64,000 nt of DNA. It comes from DASTDH01 sp035601575 (GTDB lineage: Bacteria > Verrucomicrobiota > Verrucomicrobiia > Chthoniobacterales > JAFAMB01). Location of the stretch: NCBI GenBank assembly GCA_035601575.1, contig DATNNZ010000556.1:27805-91804 (forward strand). Reading direction: 5' to 3'. The notes under the pieces are model-generated. The model was not told the origin of the DNA. It ran no database searches and worked only from the letters and a program-made list of their open reading frames with translations. The position numbers and the translations under genes are program-made. Positions 17,599 to 26,639 of this stretch are shown piece by piece. Positions within the stretch are counted from its first letter, which is position 1. Every line of letters starts with the position of its first letter.

Positions 17599-18891
17599 AT
17601 GGACAATCGAACCTTTTTGAAACGGGCAAGCTACCTTCTCATTGGCGCGATCAGCGTTGGCTGGGCGGCCTGTAATCAACCGAGTGCCCAACAGGCAGCT
17701 CCACCCCCTCCTCCGGTGACTGTATCCAAACCGATAACAAAAGAAATCGTTGAATGGGACGAATACACTGGGCGGACCGATGCCGTTCAGAGCGTCAATA
17801 TCACTGCTCGCGTCAGCGGCTACCTTTACAACATCACTTTTAAGGCAGGAGAAGTACTCAACCAGAATGATCTTCTCTTCGTCATTGACCCCAGGCCGTA
17901 CCAAGCTGCTTACGATCAAGCCAACGGACAATTGCGCCAGGCAGAGGCGCAACAGAAACTGAACAATTTGAATCTACAACGTGCGGATGAGCTCCGCGCG
18001 AAGAACGTGATCGCCAAGCAAGACTACGATAACGCGGTGTCACAGAAAAACGTGTCCGACGCTCAGGTTATCGCAGCCCAGGCCGCGGTGGAATCGGCCC
18101 AATTGAACTTGGATTTTACGGATATCAAAGCCCCCGTTTCCGGCCGCATTGGCCGTGAACAAGTGACAGTTGGTAATCTGGTACAAGCAGACTCGACCTT
18201 GCTCACCACGCTGGTGAGCGTGAACCCGATCTACGCCTATTTTAACGTCGATGAACGTTCGGTGCTGAAATATCGGAAGCTAGTTAGAGAAGGTAAGCTG
18301 CCAGATGCCAGCAGCGGGTCGGTCCCCGTCTATCTCCAGCTGGAAAATGAAAAAGATTTTCCCCACCAGGGAACAATCGATTTTATCAACAACCAATTCG
18401 ATCCATCGACCGGAACTCTGCAGGTCCGAGGTATATTTCCCAATGCGAATGGTTTTTTGGTTCCGGGATCTTTCGTCAGGGTCCGCGTGGCCGCGACTCC
18501 GAAATACCAGGGTATTCTCGTGACCGACCGAGCGATTGGCAGCGATCAGGGGCAGAAATTTGCGTTGATTGTTCGGGAGGATAACACCGTTGAGCTTCGC
18601 CCTTTGGAACTTGGTCCAGTGGTGGATGGTTTACGAGTTGTCAGAAAAGGACTCACTGGCGACGAAAATGTCATTATCAACGGGCTGGTCAACGCGCGGC
18701 CAGGCTCAAAGGTTAAACCCCAGCCAGGAGATATGAATCAGTTCACGGCCAGCCAACTTGAATTGCAGAAAAATGTGACCGTGGAACCGGCCGGTGCCAG
18801 CAAAGAGAAGCCGTCCGGAAACCAGCCGCAACCGGTCCAGTCGCCAAATCAGGGCAACAAAACCGGCGACACAAAGCAGGGCGGTCACTAA
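17599..18891 (+). CDS. RND efflux periplasmic adaptor (membrane fusion) lipoprotein
   Basis: 430 residues from the ATG at 17599, with AGGAG 5 bp upstream; a GTG lies one codon before. The N-terminus (LIGAISVGWAACNQ) has a lipobox-like AAC. It follows AcrA/MexA architecture: beta-barrel/lipoyl half NITARVSGYLYNITFKAGE, alpha-hairpin (about 100-165), second lipoyl half TDIKAPVSGRIGREQV, and a membrane-proximal domain. The tail (from about 385) is Pro/Gln/Lys-rich. It links the RND pump to an outer-membrane channel. The pump gene follows after 15 bp. Confidence 0.93.
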   Translation: MDNRTFLKRASYLLIGAISVGWAACNQPSAQQAAPPPPPVTVSKPITKEIVEWDEYTGRTDAVQSVNITARVSGYLYNITFKAGEVLNQNDLLFVIDPRPYQAAYDQANGQLRQAEAQQKLNNLNLQRADELRAKNVIAKQDYDNAVSQKNVSDAQVIAAQAAVESAQLNLDFTDIKAPVSGRIGREQVTVGNLVQADSTLLTTLVSVNPIYAYFNVDERSVLKYRKLVREGKLPDASSGSVPVYLQLENEKDFPHQGTIDFINNQFDPSTGTLQVRGIFPNANGFLVPGSFVRVRVAATPKYQGILVTDRAIGSDQGQKFALIVREDNTVELRPLELGPVVDGLRVVRKGLTGDENVIINGLVNARPGSKVKPQPGDMNQFTASQLELQKNVTVEPAGASKEKPSGNQPQPVQSPNQGNKTGDTKQGGH

Positions 18892-18906
18892 CGCGGGAGA
18901 GCAGTT

Positions 18907-21900
18907 ATGAAATTCTCCCATTTCTTCATTGAGCGCCCGATTTTCGCGATGGTCATCTCCATCGTAATCGTCATCGCCGGTATGCTGGCATATCTCGGAT
19001 TGCCGACGGCGCAATACCCGGAGATCGCCCCTCCGACGATTCAAGTTACGGCGAGCTATCCTGGCGCCGATCCCAAAGTGGTCGCCGAGACGGTAGCCAC
19101 ACCGATCGAAGAGCAGGTCAACGGTGTTGAGAACATGCTTTATATGTCCTCGCAATCGACGGCCGACGGCGCGATGACTCTGACCGTCACCTTCGCGCTT
19201 GGGACGAATTTAGATATCGCCCAGGTCTTGGTACAGAATCGTGTCGCCATCGCGAACCCTCAGCTTCCGCAAACCGTCCGAGCCTTGGGTGTAACGGTGC
19301 AGAAACAGTCTCCCGACCTGATGATGGTTGTCCATCTGCTCTCGCCCAAGGGTACCTATGATCAGGCTTATATCAGCAATTACGCCTTTCTTCAGGTTCG
19401 CGACGTGCTTTCCCGTCTGCTGGGGGTTGGCAATGTCACTGTCTTCGGTGCACGCGAGTACAGCATGCGTATCTGGCTCGACCCGGACAGGATGTACTCA
19501 CGAGGTTTGACCACGGATGATATTGTCAGCGCTATCCAGGCGCAGAATATCCAAGTGGCTGCAGGGCGCCTGGGAGCTGAACCAGCCCCGCCGGGTACCG
19601 AACTTGCACTGACCTTGAATACCCAGGGTCGTCTCATCACGCCGGACCAATTTGGTCAGATCATTGTGAAGCGCGGCGACAATGGGCAGATTGTTTATCT
19701 TGCCGACGTCGGACGCGTCGATCTCGGAGCCAAGGATTACAATGTTAATTCCTATCTGGACGGTCAACCGGCGGTGGCGTTGGCCATTTTTCAACTTCCG
19801 GGCTCTAACGCAGTAAAGACTGCACACGCAGTGCGGGACACGATGAAGAATCTTTCCCAAGCATTTCCCCAGGACTTGGAGTACACCATCGTCTACGATC
19901 CGACGCAGTTCATCGAGCAATCGGTCGAAGCTGTCATCCACACGCTTTTTGAAGCGGTGATTCTGGTTTTGATTGTTGTACTGGTTTTTCTGCAGACTTG
20001 GCGCGCGACCATCATTCCTCTACTCGCAGTGCCAGTTTCCCTGATTGGTACTTTCGCGGTGTTGGCTGCGTTCGGTTTCTCGCTCAATAATTTGTCGCTG
20101 TTTGGACTGGTGCTCGCGATCGGGATCGTCGTCGATGATGCGATCGTGGTCGTAGAGGCAGTCGAGCATAACATCGAACTGGGTATGCCGCCCAAGGAGG
20201 CGACGGAGAAGGCGATGGACCAGGTTGGAGGTGCGGTCGTCGCGATCGCCATCGTTCTCAGCGCAGTGTTTATTCCGACTGCGTTTATTACTGGCATTAC
20301 CGGGCAGTTTTATCGTCAGTTCGCCTTAACGATCGCTGTATCAACGTTGATCTCGGCCTTTAACTCTCTCACGTTAAGTCCGGCCCTGGCCGGGTTGCTG
20401 TTGAAACCGCGGGACGCAAAGAAAGACTTTTTGACCCGGGCCTTCGATCTCGTCCTGGGCTGGTTTTTCCGTCTCTTTAACAAGACGTTCAACGCTGGCG
20501 TGAACGGCTACACCCGGGTTGTGCAACGGCTATTACGGGTCTCCGCGATCGTGTTGCTCGTCTACGCTGGTCTGTTGGTTTTGACCGGGTGGGAGTTCGA
20601 CAAGGTGCCTGGGGGATTCATTCCGACCCAAGACCAGGGTTATCTGATTGCATTCGCGCAGCTGCCTGACGGAGCTTCGCTCCAAAGATCGGATGAAGTG
20701 CGCAAAGAGATGTCTGAGATCGCTCGCAAAATTCCAGGGGTTGCCCATACCGTGGAGTTCACCGGATACTCCGGGCTCGATGGTACGAATCGCAATAACA
20801 CGGTGACAACGTTCTTGACGCTCGCCCCCTTCGAAGAGCGGGTCAAAGATCCGAAATTGAGCGGGACCGGCATTACGGCGGCGCTCCGGCCGAAGTTTGC
20901 TCAAATCCAGGATGCAAGGGTCCTCGTTTTTCCGCCGCCACCGGTGCGCGGAATCGGGAATGCGGGTGGATTCAAAATGCAGGTTCAGGATCGGCGCGGA
21001 GCTGGGCTGCCAGCTTTACAAGCGGCAACCGACCTTTTGATTACGAAGGCAAGTTCCGGGCACGGCCTCGTCGGATTGTTCACGAGTTTTCGGTCCCAGG
21101 TTCCTCAGCTTTACCTCGATATCGACCGGCGAAAAGCCGAGACCCTGGACGTTCCGTTGAACTCGGTATTCGACACTTTGCAGGCTTATCTCGGCTCAAC
21201 TTATGTTAATGATTTCAATTTTCTGAACCGGACCGATCAGGTCAACATCCAGGCGGACGCAGGGTTTCGGGTGGAACCCGAATCCATTGGGCAGCTCTAC
21301 ACCCGAAATAACAAGAACCAGATGGTTCCTCTTGGCACGTTGCTCGACATCCAAGAAATCAACGGGCCGGACAAGGTGATGCATTATAACATTTATCCGT
21401 CAGCAGAAATCAATGGAAATACATTGCCAGGGGTAAGCTCGGGACAGGCTATTCAGGTGATGGAACAGTTGGCGAAGGAGAATCTCCCAAGCCAATTTGG
21501 CTTTGAATGGACGGAACTGACGTTGCAACAGATTCTGGCCGGCAACTCTTCGGTCTATATTTTTCCGCTCTGCGTGCTCTTCGTTTTTCTAGTATTGGCT
21601 GCTCAATACGAGAGTTGGTCGCTGCCTTTAGCGATCATCCTTATTGTGCCCATGTGTCTGTTTGCAGCGATTTCCGGCGTTTCCCTGAGATCGATGGACA
21701 ACAATATTTTCACCCAAATTGGCTTTGTCGTGCTGGTTGGTTTGGCTTGTAAGAACGCAATCCTGATCGTCGAATTCGCCAAGCAACAGATGGATGCCGG
21801 CCACGATCGGATGGAGTCCGCGGTGGAAGCAGCCAAGCTGCGTCTTCGCCCGATCTTAATGACCTCCTTTGCCTTTACTCTCGGCGTGCTGCCGCTGGTG

Positions 21901-22089
21901 GTAGCCGTCGGTCCCGGCGCCGAAATGCGTCAGGCGATCGGTACAGCTGTTTTCAGTGGGATGATCGGCGTCACCTTGTTTGGGATCTTCCTGACCCCGG
22001 TTTTCTTTTCCGTGATCATGAAACTGTTCGGCCGTAAGCCTGCCGAAAAAAAGGTGCCGGTTGAGCAGGTTCCGGTTAGTCAAAACTAG
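18907..22089 (+). CDS. RND multidrug efflux transporter, HAE1 family
   Basis: 1060 residues, ATG start with GGGAGA upstream. An AcrB/MexB-type proton-driven pump with twelve membrane helices in two repeats and two large periplasmic domains. It begins FFIERPIFAMVISI, and helix 4 has the proton-relay pair in IGIVVDDAIVVVE. Docking and porter segments (YPGADPKVVAETVATPIEEQV) are typical, and the length matches family norms. It is the second gene of the operon with the adaptor. No TolC-type channel gene is in this operon, so the channel must be supplied from elsewhere. Confidence 0.95.
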   Translation: MKFSHFFIERPIFAMVISIVIVIAGMLAYLGLPTAQYPEIAPPTIQVTASYPGADPKVVAETVATPIEEQVNGVENMLYMSSQSTADGAMTLTVTFALGTNLDIAQVLVQNRVAIANPQLPQTVRALGVTVQKQSPDLMMVVHLLSPKGTYDQAYISNYAFLQVRDVLSRLLGVGNVTVFGAREYSMRIWLDPDRMYSRGLTTDDIVSAIQAQNIQVAAGRLGAEPAPPGTELALTLNTQGRLITPDQFGQIIVKRGDNGQIVYLADVGRVDLGAKDYNVNSYLDGQPAVALAIFQLPGSNAVKTAHAVRDTMKNLSQAFPQDLEYTIVYDPTQFIEQSVEAVIHTLFEAVILVLIVVLVFLQTWRATIIPLLAVPVSLIGTFAVLAAFGFSLNNLSLFGLVLAIGIVVDDAIVVVEAVEHNIELGMPPKEATEKAMDQVGGAVVAIAIVLSAVFIPTAFITGITGQFYRQFALTIAVSTLISAFNSLTLSPALAGLLLKPRDAKKDFLTRAFDLVLGWFFRLFNKTFNAGVNGYTRVVQRLLRVSAIVLLVYAGLLVLTGWEFDKVPGGFIPTQDQGYLIAFAQLPDGASLQRSDEVRKEMSEIARKIPGVAHTVEFTGYSGLDGTNRNNTVTTFLTLAPFEERVKDPKLSGTGITAALRPKFAQIQDARVLVFPPPPVRGIGNAGGFKMQVQDRRGAGLPALQAATDLLITKASSGHGLVGLFTSFRSQVPQLYLDIDRRKAETLDVPLNSVFDTLQAYLGSTYVNDFNFLNRTDQVNIQADAGFRVEPESIGQLYTRNNKNQMVPLGTLLDIQEINGPDKVMHYNIYPSAEINGNTLPGVSSGQAIQVMEQLAKENLPSQFGFEWTELTLQQILAGNSSVYIFPLCVLFVFLVLAAQYESWSLPLAIILIVPMCLFAAISGVSLRSMDNNIFTQIGFVVLVGLACKNAILIVEFAKQQMDAGHDRMESAVEAAKLRLRPILMTSFAFTLGVLPLVVAVGPGAEMRQAIGTAVFSGMIGVTLFGIFLTPVFFSVIMKLFGRKPAEKKVPVEQVPVSQN

Positions 22090-22132
22090 ATGACACTGTA
22101 TTTTCGGGATAAATGGACCTATCTAAGTCAGC

Positions 22133-22816
22133 ATGAGTGAGACCGGCATTCGGAGCGATGCGGATTGCGCTCACCGATTTATCTCAGCCGACCAGGCAGA
22201 ACCGGGCCCGGAGCCTGCCCTGGTTCTTCTCCACGATTCTGGCGCGAACGAGGAGCAACTGCTTTCGGTAGCGGAAGTCTGGGCGCGAGATCATCGAACC
22301 AATGTGCTCAGCCTCCGGGGATGGTTTCCATACAATGAAGGGTATTCCTTCTTGGGGAGTCCAAACGATTTAATTTGCAAAGAGACCTGTTTCATCGAAC
22401 GGGCCGACCGGATCTCAAAGTTTCTCGAGTGGGCGGTCGGTGAGTACGATCTTAATCCAGGACGAACTGTTGTTTTTGGAATGGGCGACGGAGCTACTCT
22501 GGCAGCTTCCCTCCTTTTTGTTCATTCAGAACTGTTGGGCGGTGCAGTCTTGATTCGACCGAAATCGCCGTTTCGACCGAAGCCGCTGCCCGCGCTTCCA
22601 TGTTATCCAATCCTCCTCGTTACCGGTCAGCGCGAACCTGCTGATTTCCAAGCTGAAGCGAAGGAACTGAGTGACCTGTTGTTCCAGTGCGGCTGTAGCG
22701 TTCGACGAGTCCGCGTGCCTCTGGATCATCGCTTTGAGGCCAAACTGATCCGCGCCGGCAGCGCGTGGCATCGCAAAGTCTCTTCCGTCGACATTTCTAT
22801 CGAGTGCGCCATCTGA
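22133..22816 (+). CDS. Alpha/beta-hydrolase-fold protein lacking the nucleophile
   Basis: 227 residues, ATG start. It resembles the phospholipase/carboxylesterase group (LVLLHDSGANEEQLL, VLSLRGW, ILLVTGQREP). At the nucleophile elbow, where relatives have G-x-S-x-G, it reads FGMGDGATLA, with Gly in place of Ser. The C-terminal VPLDHRF retains a His. It is therefore probably not an active esterase; a binding or regulatory role is possible. It follows the RND operon by 43 bp, so co-transcription is possible. Confidence 0.7.
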   Translation: MSETGIRSDADCAHRFISADQAEPGPEPALVLLHDSGANEEQLLSVAEVWARDHRTNVLSLRGWFPYNEGYSFLGSPNDLICKETCFIERADRISKFLEWAVGEYDLNPGRTVVFGMGDGATLAASLLFVHSELLGGAVLIRPKSPFRPKPLPALPCYPILLVTGQREPADFQAEAKELSDLLFQCGCSVRRVRVPLDHRFEAKLIRAGSAWHRKVSSVDISIECAI

Positions 22817-22832
22817 CCGTTTCGATAGAAAT
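22793..22832 (+). terminator. Probable terminator overlapping a stop codon
   Basis: Perfect 11-bp arms ATTTCTATCGA and TCGATAGAAAT around the stop codon of the hydrolase-fold gene, followed by a T-rich stretch ending GGTTTTTTCC. The 18-nt loop is long for an intrinsic terminator. Confidence 0.5.
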
Positions 22833-22905
22833 TTGCTTTGTGGTTTTTTCCTGATAAGGAAAATCCCGAGCGGGTTTTATCATCCAGCCGACAGAAGTTT
22901 TTATC

Positions 22906-23928
22906 ATGAAAGTAGCCGTTCTTTTTGGTGGCAACAGTTCGGAACGTGATGTGTCGATCGCCAGTGGCGCTCAAGTAACCAAAGCATTGCGTGAGGCGGG
23001 GCATCGAGTGATTGCGGTTGATACGTTTCGCGGTGTTTTGTCCGACGTAGAGCAGCAGAGTTTGCTGTCTCGCGGCGTTGCTCCCGCTCCGCCTTCCGAG
23101 CACGAGCTTCAAGTGGTCCGCGCGAAAACCGGGGGGATTGTCCAAGCCTCCTACTTTGGTGATGCGGATGTTGTGTTTCTCGCGTTGCACGGGGGGACGG
23201 GTGAAGATGGAACCATTCAAGCCGTTTTTTCGGCTGCCGGGATCCAATACACGGGCAGCGAGCATGTGGGAAGCGCTGCCGCAATGGACAAGGATCTGGC
23301 CAAGCGGTTATTCGTAGCGCGCGATGTCCCAACTCCTAAGTGGCTGATGGCGCCAACGGATCCGGAATACGCCTGCGCGCAACTTGGGCTTCCCTTAGTA
23401 GTGAAGCCGAATAAGCAGGGATCCACTATCGGATTATCGGTGGTTAAAAAGCGGGAGGATTTACCGGCTGCGGTCGCGGAAGCTTACCGGCATGATGACG
23501 AGGTGATGCTTGAGCAGTTTGTTCCTGGCCGCGAATTCACGGTCGGAATCCTCGGTGAGCGCGCGTTGGCTGTGGGTGAAATTGTTCCGAAGTTGTCAGA
23601 TATTTTCGATTACGAAAGCAAGTACCAGCCAGATGGAGCTGAAGAGATTTTTCCGGCCGACATTTCCTCCGAAGCGACCACAGCGATGCAAAACCTGGGT
23701 CTTCGTGCTCATCGAGCATTGAAGCTTCGCGACTATAGCCGAGTCGATTTCCGGATGGATCCGAATGGAAATATTTGGTGCCTGGAGGTGAACACTCTCC
23801 CCGGCATGACTGCCCAAAGCCTGCTTCCAAAATCGGCAGCGGCAGTTGGTATTTCGTTTCCTGCTCTCTGTGACGAGATCTGTCGACTGGCGTTGGCGCG
23901 CAAAAGCCGCTCAGAAGAATCCCCATGA
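22906..23928 (+). CDS. ddl: D-alanine--D-alanine ligase
   Basis: 340 residues, ATG start. ATP-grasp enzyme making D-Ala-D-Ala for peptidoglycan. Motifs: VLFGGNSSERDVSI at the N-terminus, LHGGTGEDGTIQ, QYTGSEHVGSAAAMDK, KPNKQGSTIGL in the ATP-binding part and WCLEVNTLPGMT near the C-terminus. Length is normal. It overlaps the following membrane-protein gene by 4 bp (ATGA). It lies apart from any mur cluster in this window. Confidence 0.95.
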   Translation: MKVAVLFGGNSSERDVSIASGAQVTKALREAGHRVIAVDTFRGVLSDVEQQSLLSRGVAPAPPSEHELQVVRAKTGGIVQASYFGDADVVFLALHGGTGEDGTIQAVFSAAGIQYTGSEHVGSAAAMDKDLAKRLFVARDVPTPKWLMAPTDPEYACAQLGLPLVVKPNKQGSTIGLSVVKKREDLPAAVAEAYRHDDEVMLEQFVPGREFTVGILGERALAVGEIVPKLSDIFDYESKYQPDGAEEIFPADISSEATTAMQNLGLRAHRALKLRDYSRVDFRMDPNGNIWCLEVNTLPGMTAQSLLPKSAAAVGISFPALCDEICRLALARKSRSEESP

Positions 23929-24362
23929 CCTGGTGGGGATACGCATTACTCTCTGCTGCCTGTTGGGGTATCCAATACGTCTTGATGGAGACTCTTTTCC
24001 GAAGAGTAGATTTTGCCGCTGCATTTTCGTTCCTCAGCTTAGCCAATGGTATCTTGGTGGCTGCTATTCTCTGGATTCTTTACCCTCGCCAAAACTGGTG
24101 GAGGCTGGGCGAGAGCTGGTCGGTGATCTGGCTAGTCGTCTTGTATCTAGTTTTCGGTACCGGCGCTTACCTTTTCAATGCGTTAGCCATCAACCAGAAG
24201 AACGCCACCTTGGCTTCCCTTCTCGAGATCAGCTACCCGCTTTTCATCATCCTCTTCACCGCGATCTTCTTTCGCCAAATCCATCTGGATTTAATTGGAA
24301 TGACCGGAGCGGCGCTGATTTTCATCGGCTGCGTTTTGGTTGTCTTTAGTCGAGCGAGCTGA
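23925..24362 (+). CDS. Half-size EamA/DMT-superfamily membrane protein
   Basis: 145 residues with about five hydrophobic helices, the first being WWGYALLSAACWGIQYVLME. It corresponds to a single EamA repeat, whereas typical members have two repeats and ten helices; such half-size members usually dimerise. A drug/metabolite transport role is inferred from the family. The start overlaps the ddl stop by 4 bp, so it is translationally coupled to cell-wall precursor synthesis. Confidence 0.8.
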   Translation: MTWWGYALLSAACWGIQYVLMETLFRRVDFAAAFSFLSLANGILVAAILWILYPRQNWWRLGESWSVIWLVVLYLVFGTGAYLFNALAINQKNATLASLLEISYPLFIILFTAIFFRQIHLDLIGMTGAALIFIGCVLVVFSRAS

Positions 24363-24386
24363 AGGAACGCCGGCGTTCGTCAGTCC

Positions 24387-25862
24387 TCATTCCTCCTCCG
24401 TGACCGGTTTGGGCCGCAACTTTTCCATCAGGTGCGTCTTTAGTTCATGCAGCCCGAGCTCTAAGCCAACCGGGTAGATGTGCGGGTTGAGCAGACGTGT
24501 AATGCCGGGATAAAACCGTTTCAATTCTGCTTGGGTCGACGCCCGCGTTTCCTGAATTGGGGGCGACTGGTAAACTAGCTTGCCTTCACGGAAGATTGGA
24601 ATCAGGAGATCGCGGTATTTGGTTTTGGCCGAAATCCCTTTCCGCATGGTTACGTCCGCGGGATTTACAATCGTTGGCGGACTTTTGATTCCACCGATTT
24701 CGTTATATAGCATATCGGCTATATACTCATCCTCACGTTCAAAACGGCGGACTTGGAGAAAGCCCGGGTTAGAAGCTTTTACCGCTTGCTCAGATAATTT
24801 GATCTTATACTCCCAATTATCGCCGCGCGGTCGCACTGCCCCCAGTTTGAATACCCCGCCTAAGGCTGGCTGGTCGAAGGCTGTCACCAGCTTGGTGCCG
24901 ACTCCCCACGCATCGATGAGCGCTCCTTGGGATTGCAAACTGCTAATGATATGTTCGTCTAAATCGTTGCTGGCCAGAATTTGGGTTTTTTCGAATCCTG
25001 CTTCGTCCAACAGGCGGCGAGCTTGGATGCTCAGATAAGCCAGATCTCCGGAATCGAGCCGAATGCCCATGAGATCATGGCCTTGCTGGCGCAAGGCCCG
25101 GCCAATCTCGATGGCATTTCGCACGCCAGTTAACGTGTCATAGGTGTCGACTAGGAAAATGGTATTGCCAGGGAGTGTGGCGGCGAAAGCTGCGAAGGCC
25201 TCCGGTTCGCTCGGAAACGACATCACCCAGCTATGCGCATGTGTGCCTCGGACTGGTATGCCGAAAACCTTGCCTGCCAAAACATTGGAGGTGGCTGCGC
25301 AACCTCCAATGTAGGCGGCACGCGTTGCCGCCAGCGCGCCATCAGGACCGTGGGCCCGTCGCAATCCAAACTCAAGAACCGGTGCTCCCTTCGCGGCGAG
25401 ACAAATGCGCGCGGCCTTGGTAGCGATCAATGTTTGGAAATTGATGATGTTGAGCAGCGCGGTCTCAAAGAGCTGGCACTGGAGCAGAGGCCCACTAATC
25501 CGCAGCAGCGGTTCGTGCGGAAATACGGCGCTGCCTTCTGGAATCGCTTCAATATTGCCGGAGAAGCTAAGAGTGCGGAGATAGTCCAAGAAAGCGGTCT
25601 CGAAGAGTTTCTTCCCGTCGCCTCCTTCCAGGGTTCCGAGGTACGCCAGATCGTCGGACCCAAAGCGAAAATGAATAATGTAATTTATCGCATCCGCCAA
25701 GCCACAAGCGATCGTGTATCCGCTTTGGAAAGGATGCTCACGAAAAGTAAGATGAAAAACCGCTTCCTGATCCAGCCGGTTCTGTTTCCAGTAACCGTAA
25801 GCCATCGTTAGCTGGTACAGATCGGTCAACAGTGCGGGCGAAGCCCGATCCTGAGCATCCAT
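24387..25862 (-). CDS. pncB: Nicotinate phosphoribosyltransferase
   Basis: 491 residues, ATG start. Makes nicotinate mononucleotide from nicotinate and PRPP in the NAD salvage pathway. The N-terminus LLTDLYQLTMAYGYW is the family signature. EFGLRRAHGPDGALAATRAAY holds the conserved catalytic block, and RGTHAHSWVMSF and GIRLDSGDLAYLS are also typical. The length fits the longer PncB class. It follows the thioredoxin-like gene by 60 bp on the same strand, with a 7-bp repeat array in between. Confidence 0.95.
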   Translation of the reverse strand: MDAQDRASPALLTDLYQLTMAYGYWKQNRLDQEAVFHLTFREHPFQSGYTIACGLADAINYIIHFRFGSDDLAYLGTLEGGDGKKLFETAFLDYLRTLSFSGNIEAIPEGSAVFPHEPLLRISGPLLQCQLFETALLNIINFQTLIATKAARICLAAKGAPVLEFGLRRAHGPDGALAATRAAYIGGCAATSNVLAGKVFGIPVRGTHAHSWVMSFPSEPEAFAAFAATLPGNTIFLVDTYDTLTGVRNAIEIGRALRQQGHDLMGIRLDSGDLAYLSIQARRLLDEAGFEKTQILASNDLDEHIISSLQSQGALIDAWGVGTKLVTAFDQPALGGVFKLGAVRPRGDNWEYKIKLSEQAVKASNPGFLQVRRFEREDEYIADMLYNEIGGIKSPPTIVNPADVTMRKGISAKTKYRDLLIPIFREGKLVYQSPPIQETRASTQAELKRFYPGITRLLNPHIYPVGLELGLHELKTHLMEKLRPKPVTEEE

Positions 25863-25891
25863 CCCCGGAATGAATAGCCAATATTTGCAAT

Positions 25892-25940
25892 TGGCTACCG
25901 CTATTCGCTTCTCGGCTATCGGCTATTGGCCATTGGCTAT
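25892..25940 (+). repeat. 7-bp-period array
   Basis: Seven 7-bp units, the last four being CGGCTAT, CGGCTAT, TGGCCAT, TGGCTAT. The inverted unit ATAGCCAAT occurs at 25874-25882. The TAG stop codon and last residues (KIANGQ) of the thioredoxin-like gene are encoded within the array. Confidence 0.75.
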
Positions 25941-26408
25941 CTTTTTTACCCCTGCCCAACTGATGAATGCTTCTGGGCCGCCTTCCAAGTATCCAACCTG
26001 GCGGCGTATTTCCTTCCCGGACGGATCAAGCAACACGTAGGTGGGGAAGCCTTCAATACTATACTTTTTTGCCAATTCCTGATTCTGGGACTTTTCTGCA
26101 GGCGATTGACTGGCCCTTCGCGGAAAATCAAGCTTGACCAAGATAAGCTTTGCGGAAGCAAAGGTCGAAAACGCTGGCTTCGCGAAGACCTCTTTATCCA
26201 TCTGGATGCAATAAGGGCACCAATCCGAGCCGGTAAAGTCCAGGAGAATGTATTTATTCTGTTGAGTAGCTGTGCTCTTGGCGGCGGCATAGTCCGTTTG
26301 CCAAACCAGCGATTCGCCAAAAACCGAAGCAACTTGGGAAAACGCAAGCAGCGCGATACCGAGGATCAGCGGTCGGATAAAGGCCCGATTCGAAATGACG
26401 TTCATCAT
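25923..26408 (-). CDS. Exported thioredoxin-like protein
   Basis: 161 residues, ATG start, with a signal peptide ending near VFGES. The active-site block is LDFTGSDWCPYCIQMDKEVF (Cys-Pro-Tyr-Cys about 65-68), followed by the cis-Pro region GFPTYVLLDPSG. This is the pattern of periplasmic thioredoxin-fold proteins related to the DsbD C-terminal domain. Role: thiol-disulfide exchange in the periplasm (inferred). The final residues KKIANGQ are encoded by a 7-bp repeat array, suggesting the C-terminus has been replaced by repeat DNA. Confidence 0.85.
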   Translation of the reverse strand: MMNVISNRAFIRPLILGIALLAFSQVASVFGESLVWQTDYAAAKSTATQQNKYILLDFTGSDWCPYCIQMDKEVFAKPAFSTFASAKLILVKLDFPRRASQSPAEKSQNQELAKKYSIEGFPTYVLLDPSGKEIRRQVGYLEGGPEAFISWAGVKKIANGQ

Positions 26409-26639
26409 GGGTAAATACTAGGTTTACTTTTGGAAAAAATCTACTGGGTCCAGCGTTGAGCTGAAAGGCCCGAACTGGCGAACCTCCCATAACCAGAGAC
26501 AAACTCTGGCCACGTTATTCCAAGCCGTAGCGCTTTTTGACCCTTATCTAACAACGGAAGATGAGACGGTCGATGGTAGCGGGTCCAGTGTCCTGATCCG
26601 CCCCTCCTGGATAGGTCCATTACAGCTTTCATATCTGTC
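26409..26639. other. Gene-free gap with inverted repeats
   Basis: No convincing gene in 231 bp between the PafA/Dop homologue and the thioredoxin-like gene. On the plus strand CCAGAG and CTCTGG can pair around a 5-bp loop (about 26493-26509). A long-range pairing of TGGGTCCAG (about 26445) with CTGGAT...CCA (about 26607) would enclose the gap. A structured RNA is possible but unproven. Confidence 0.3.
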
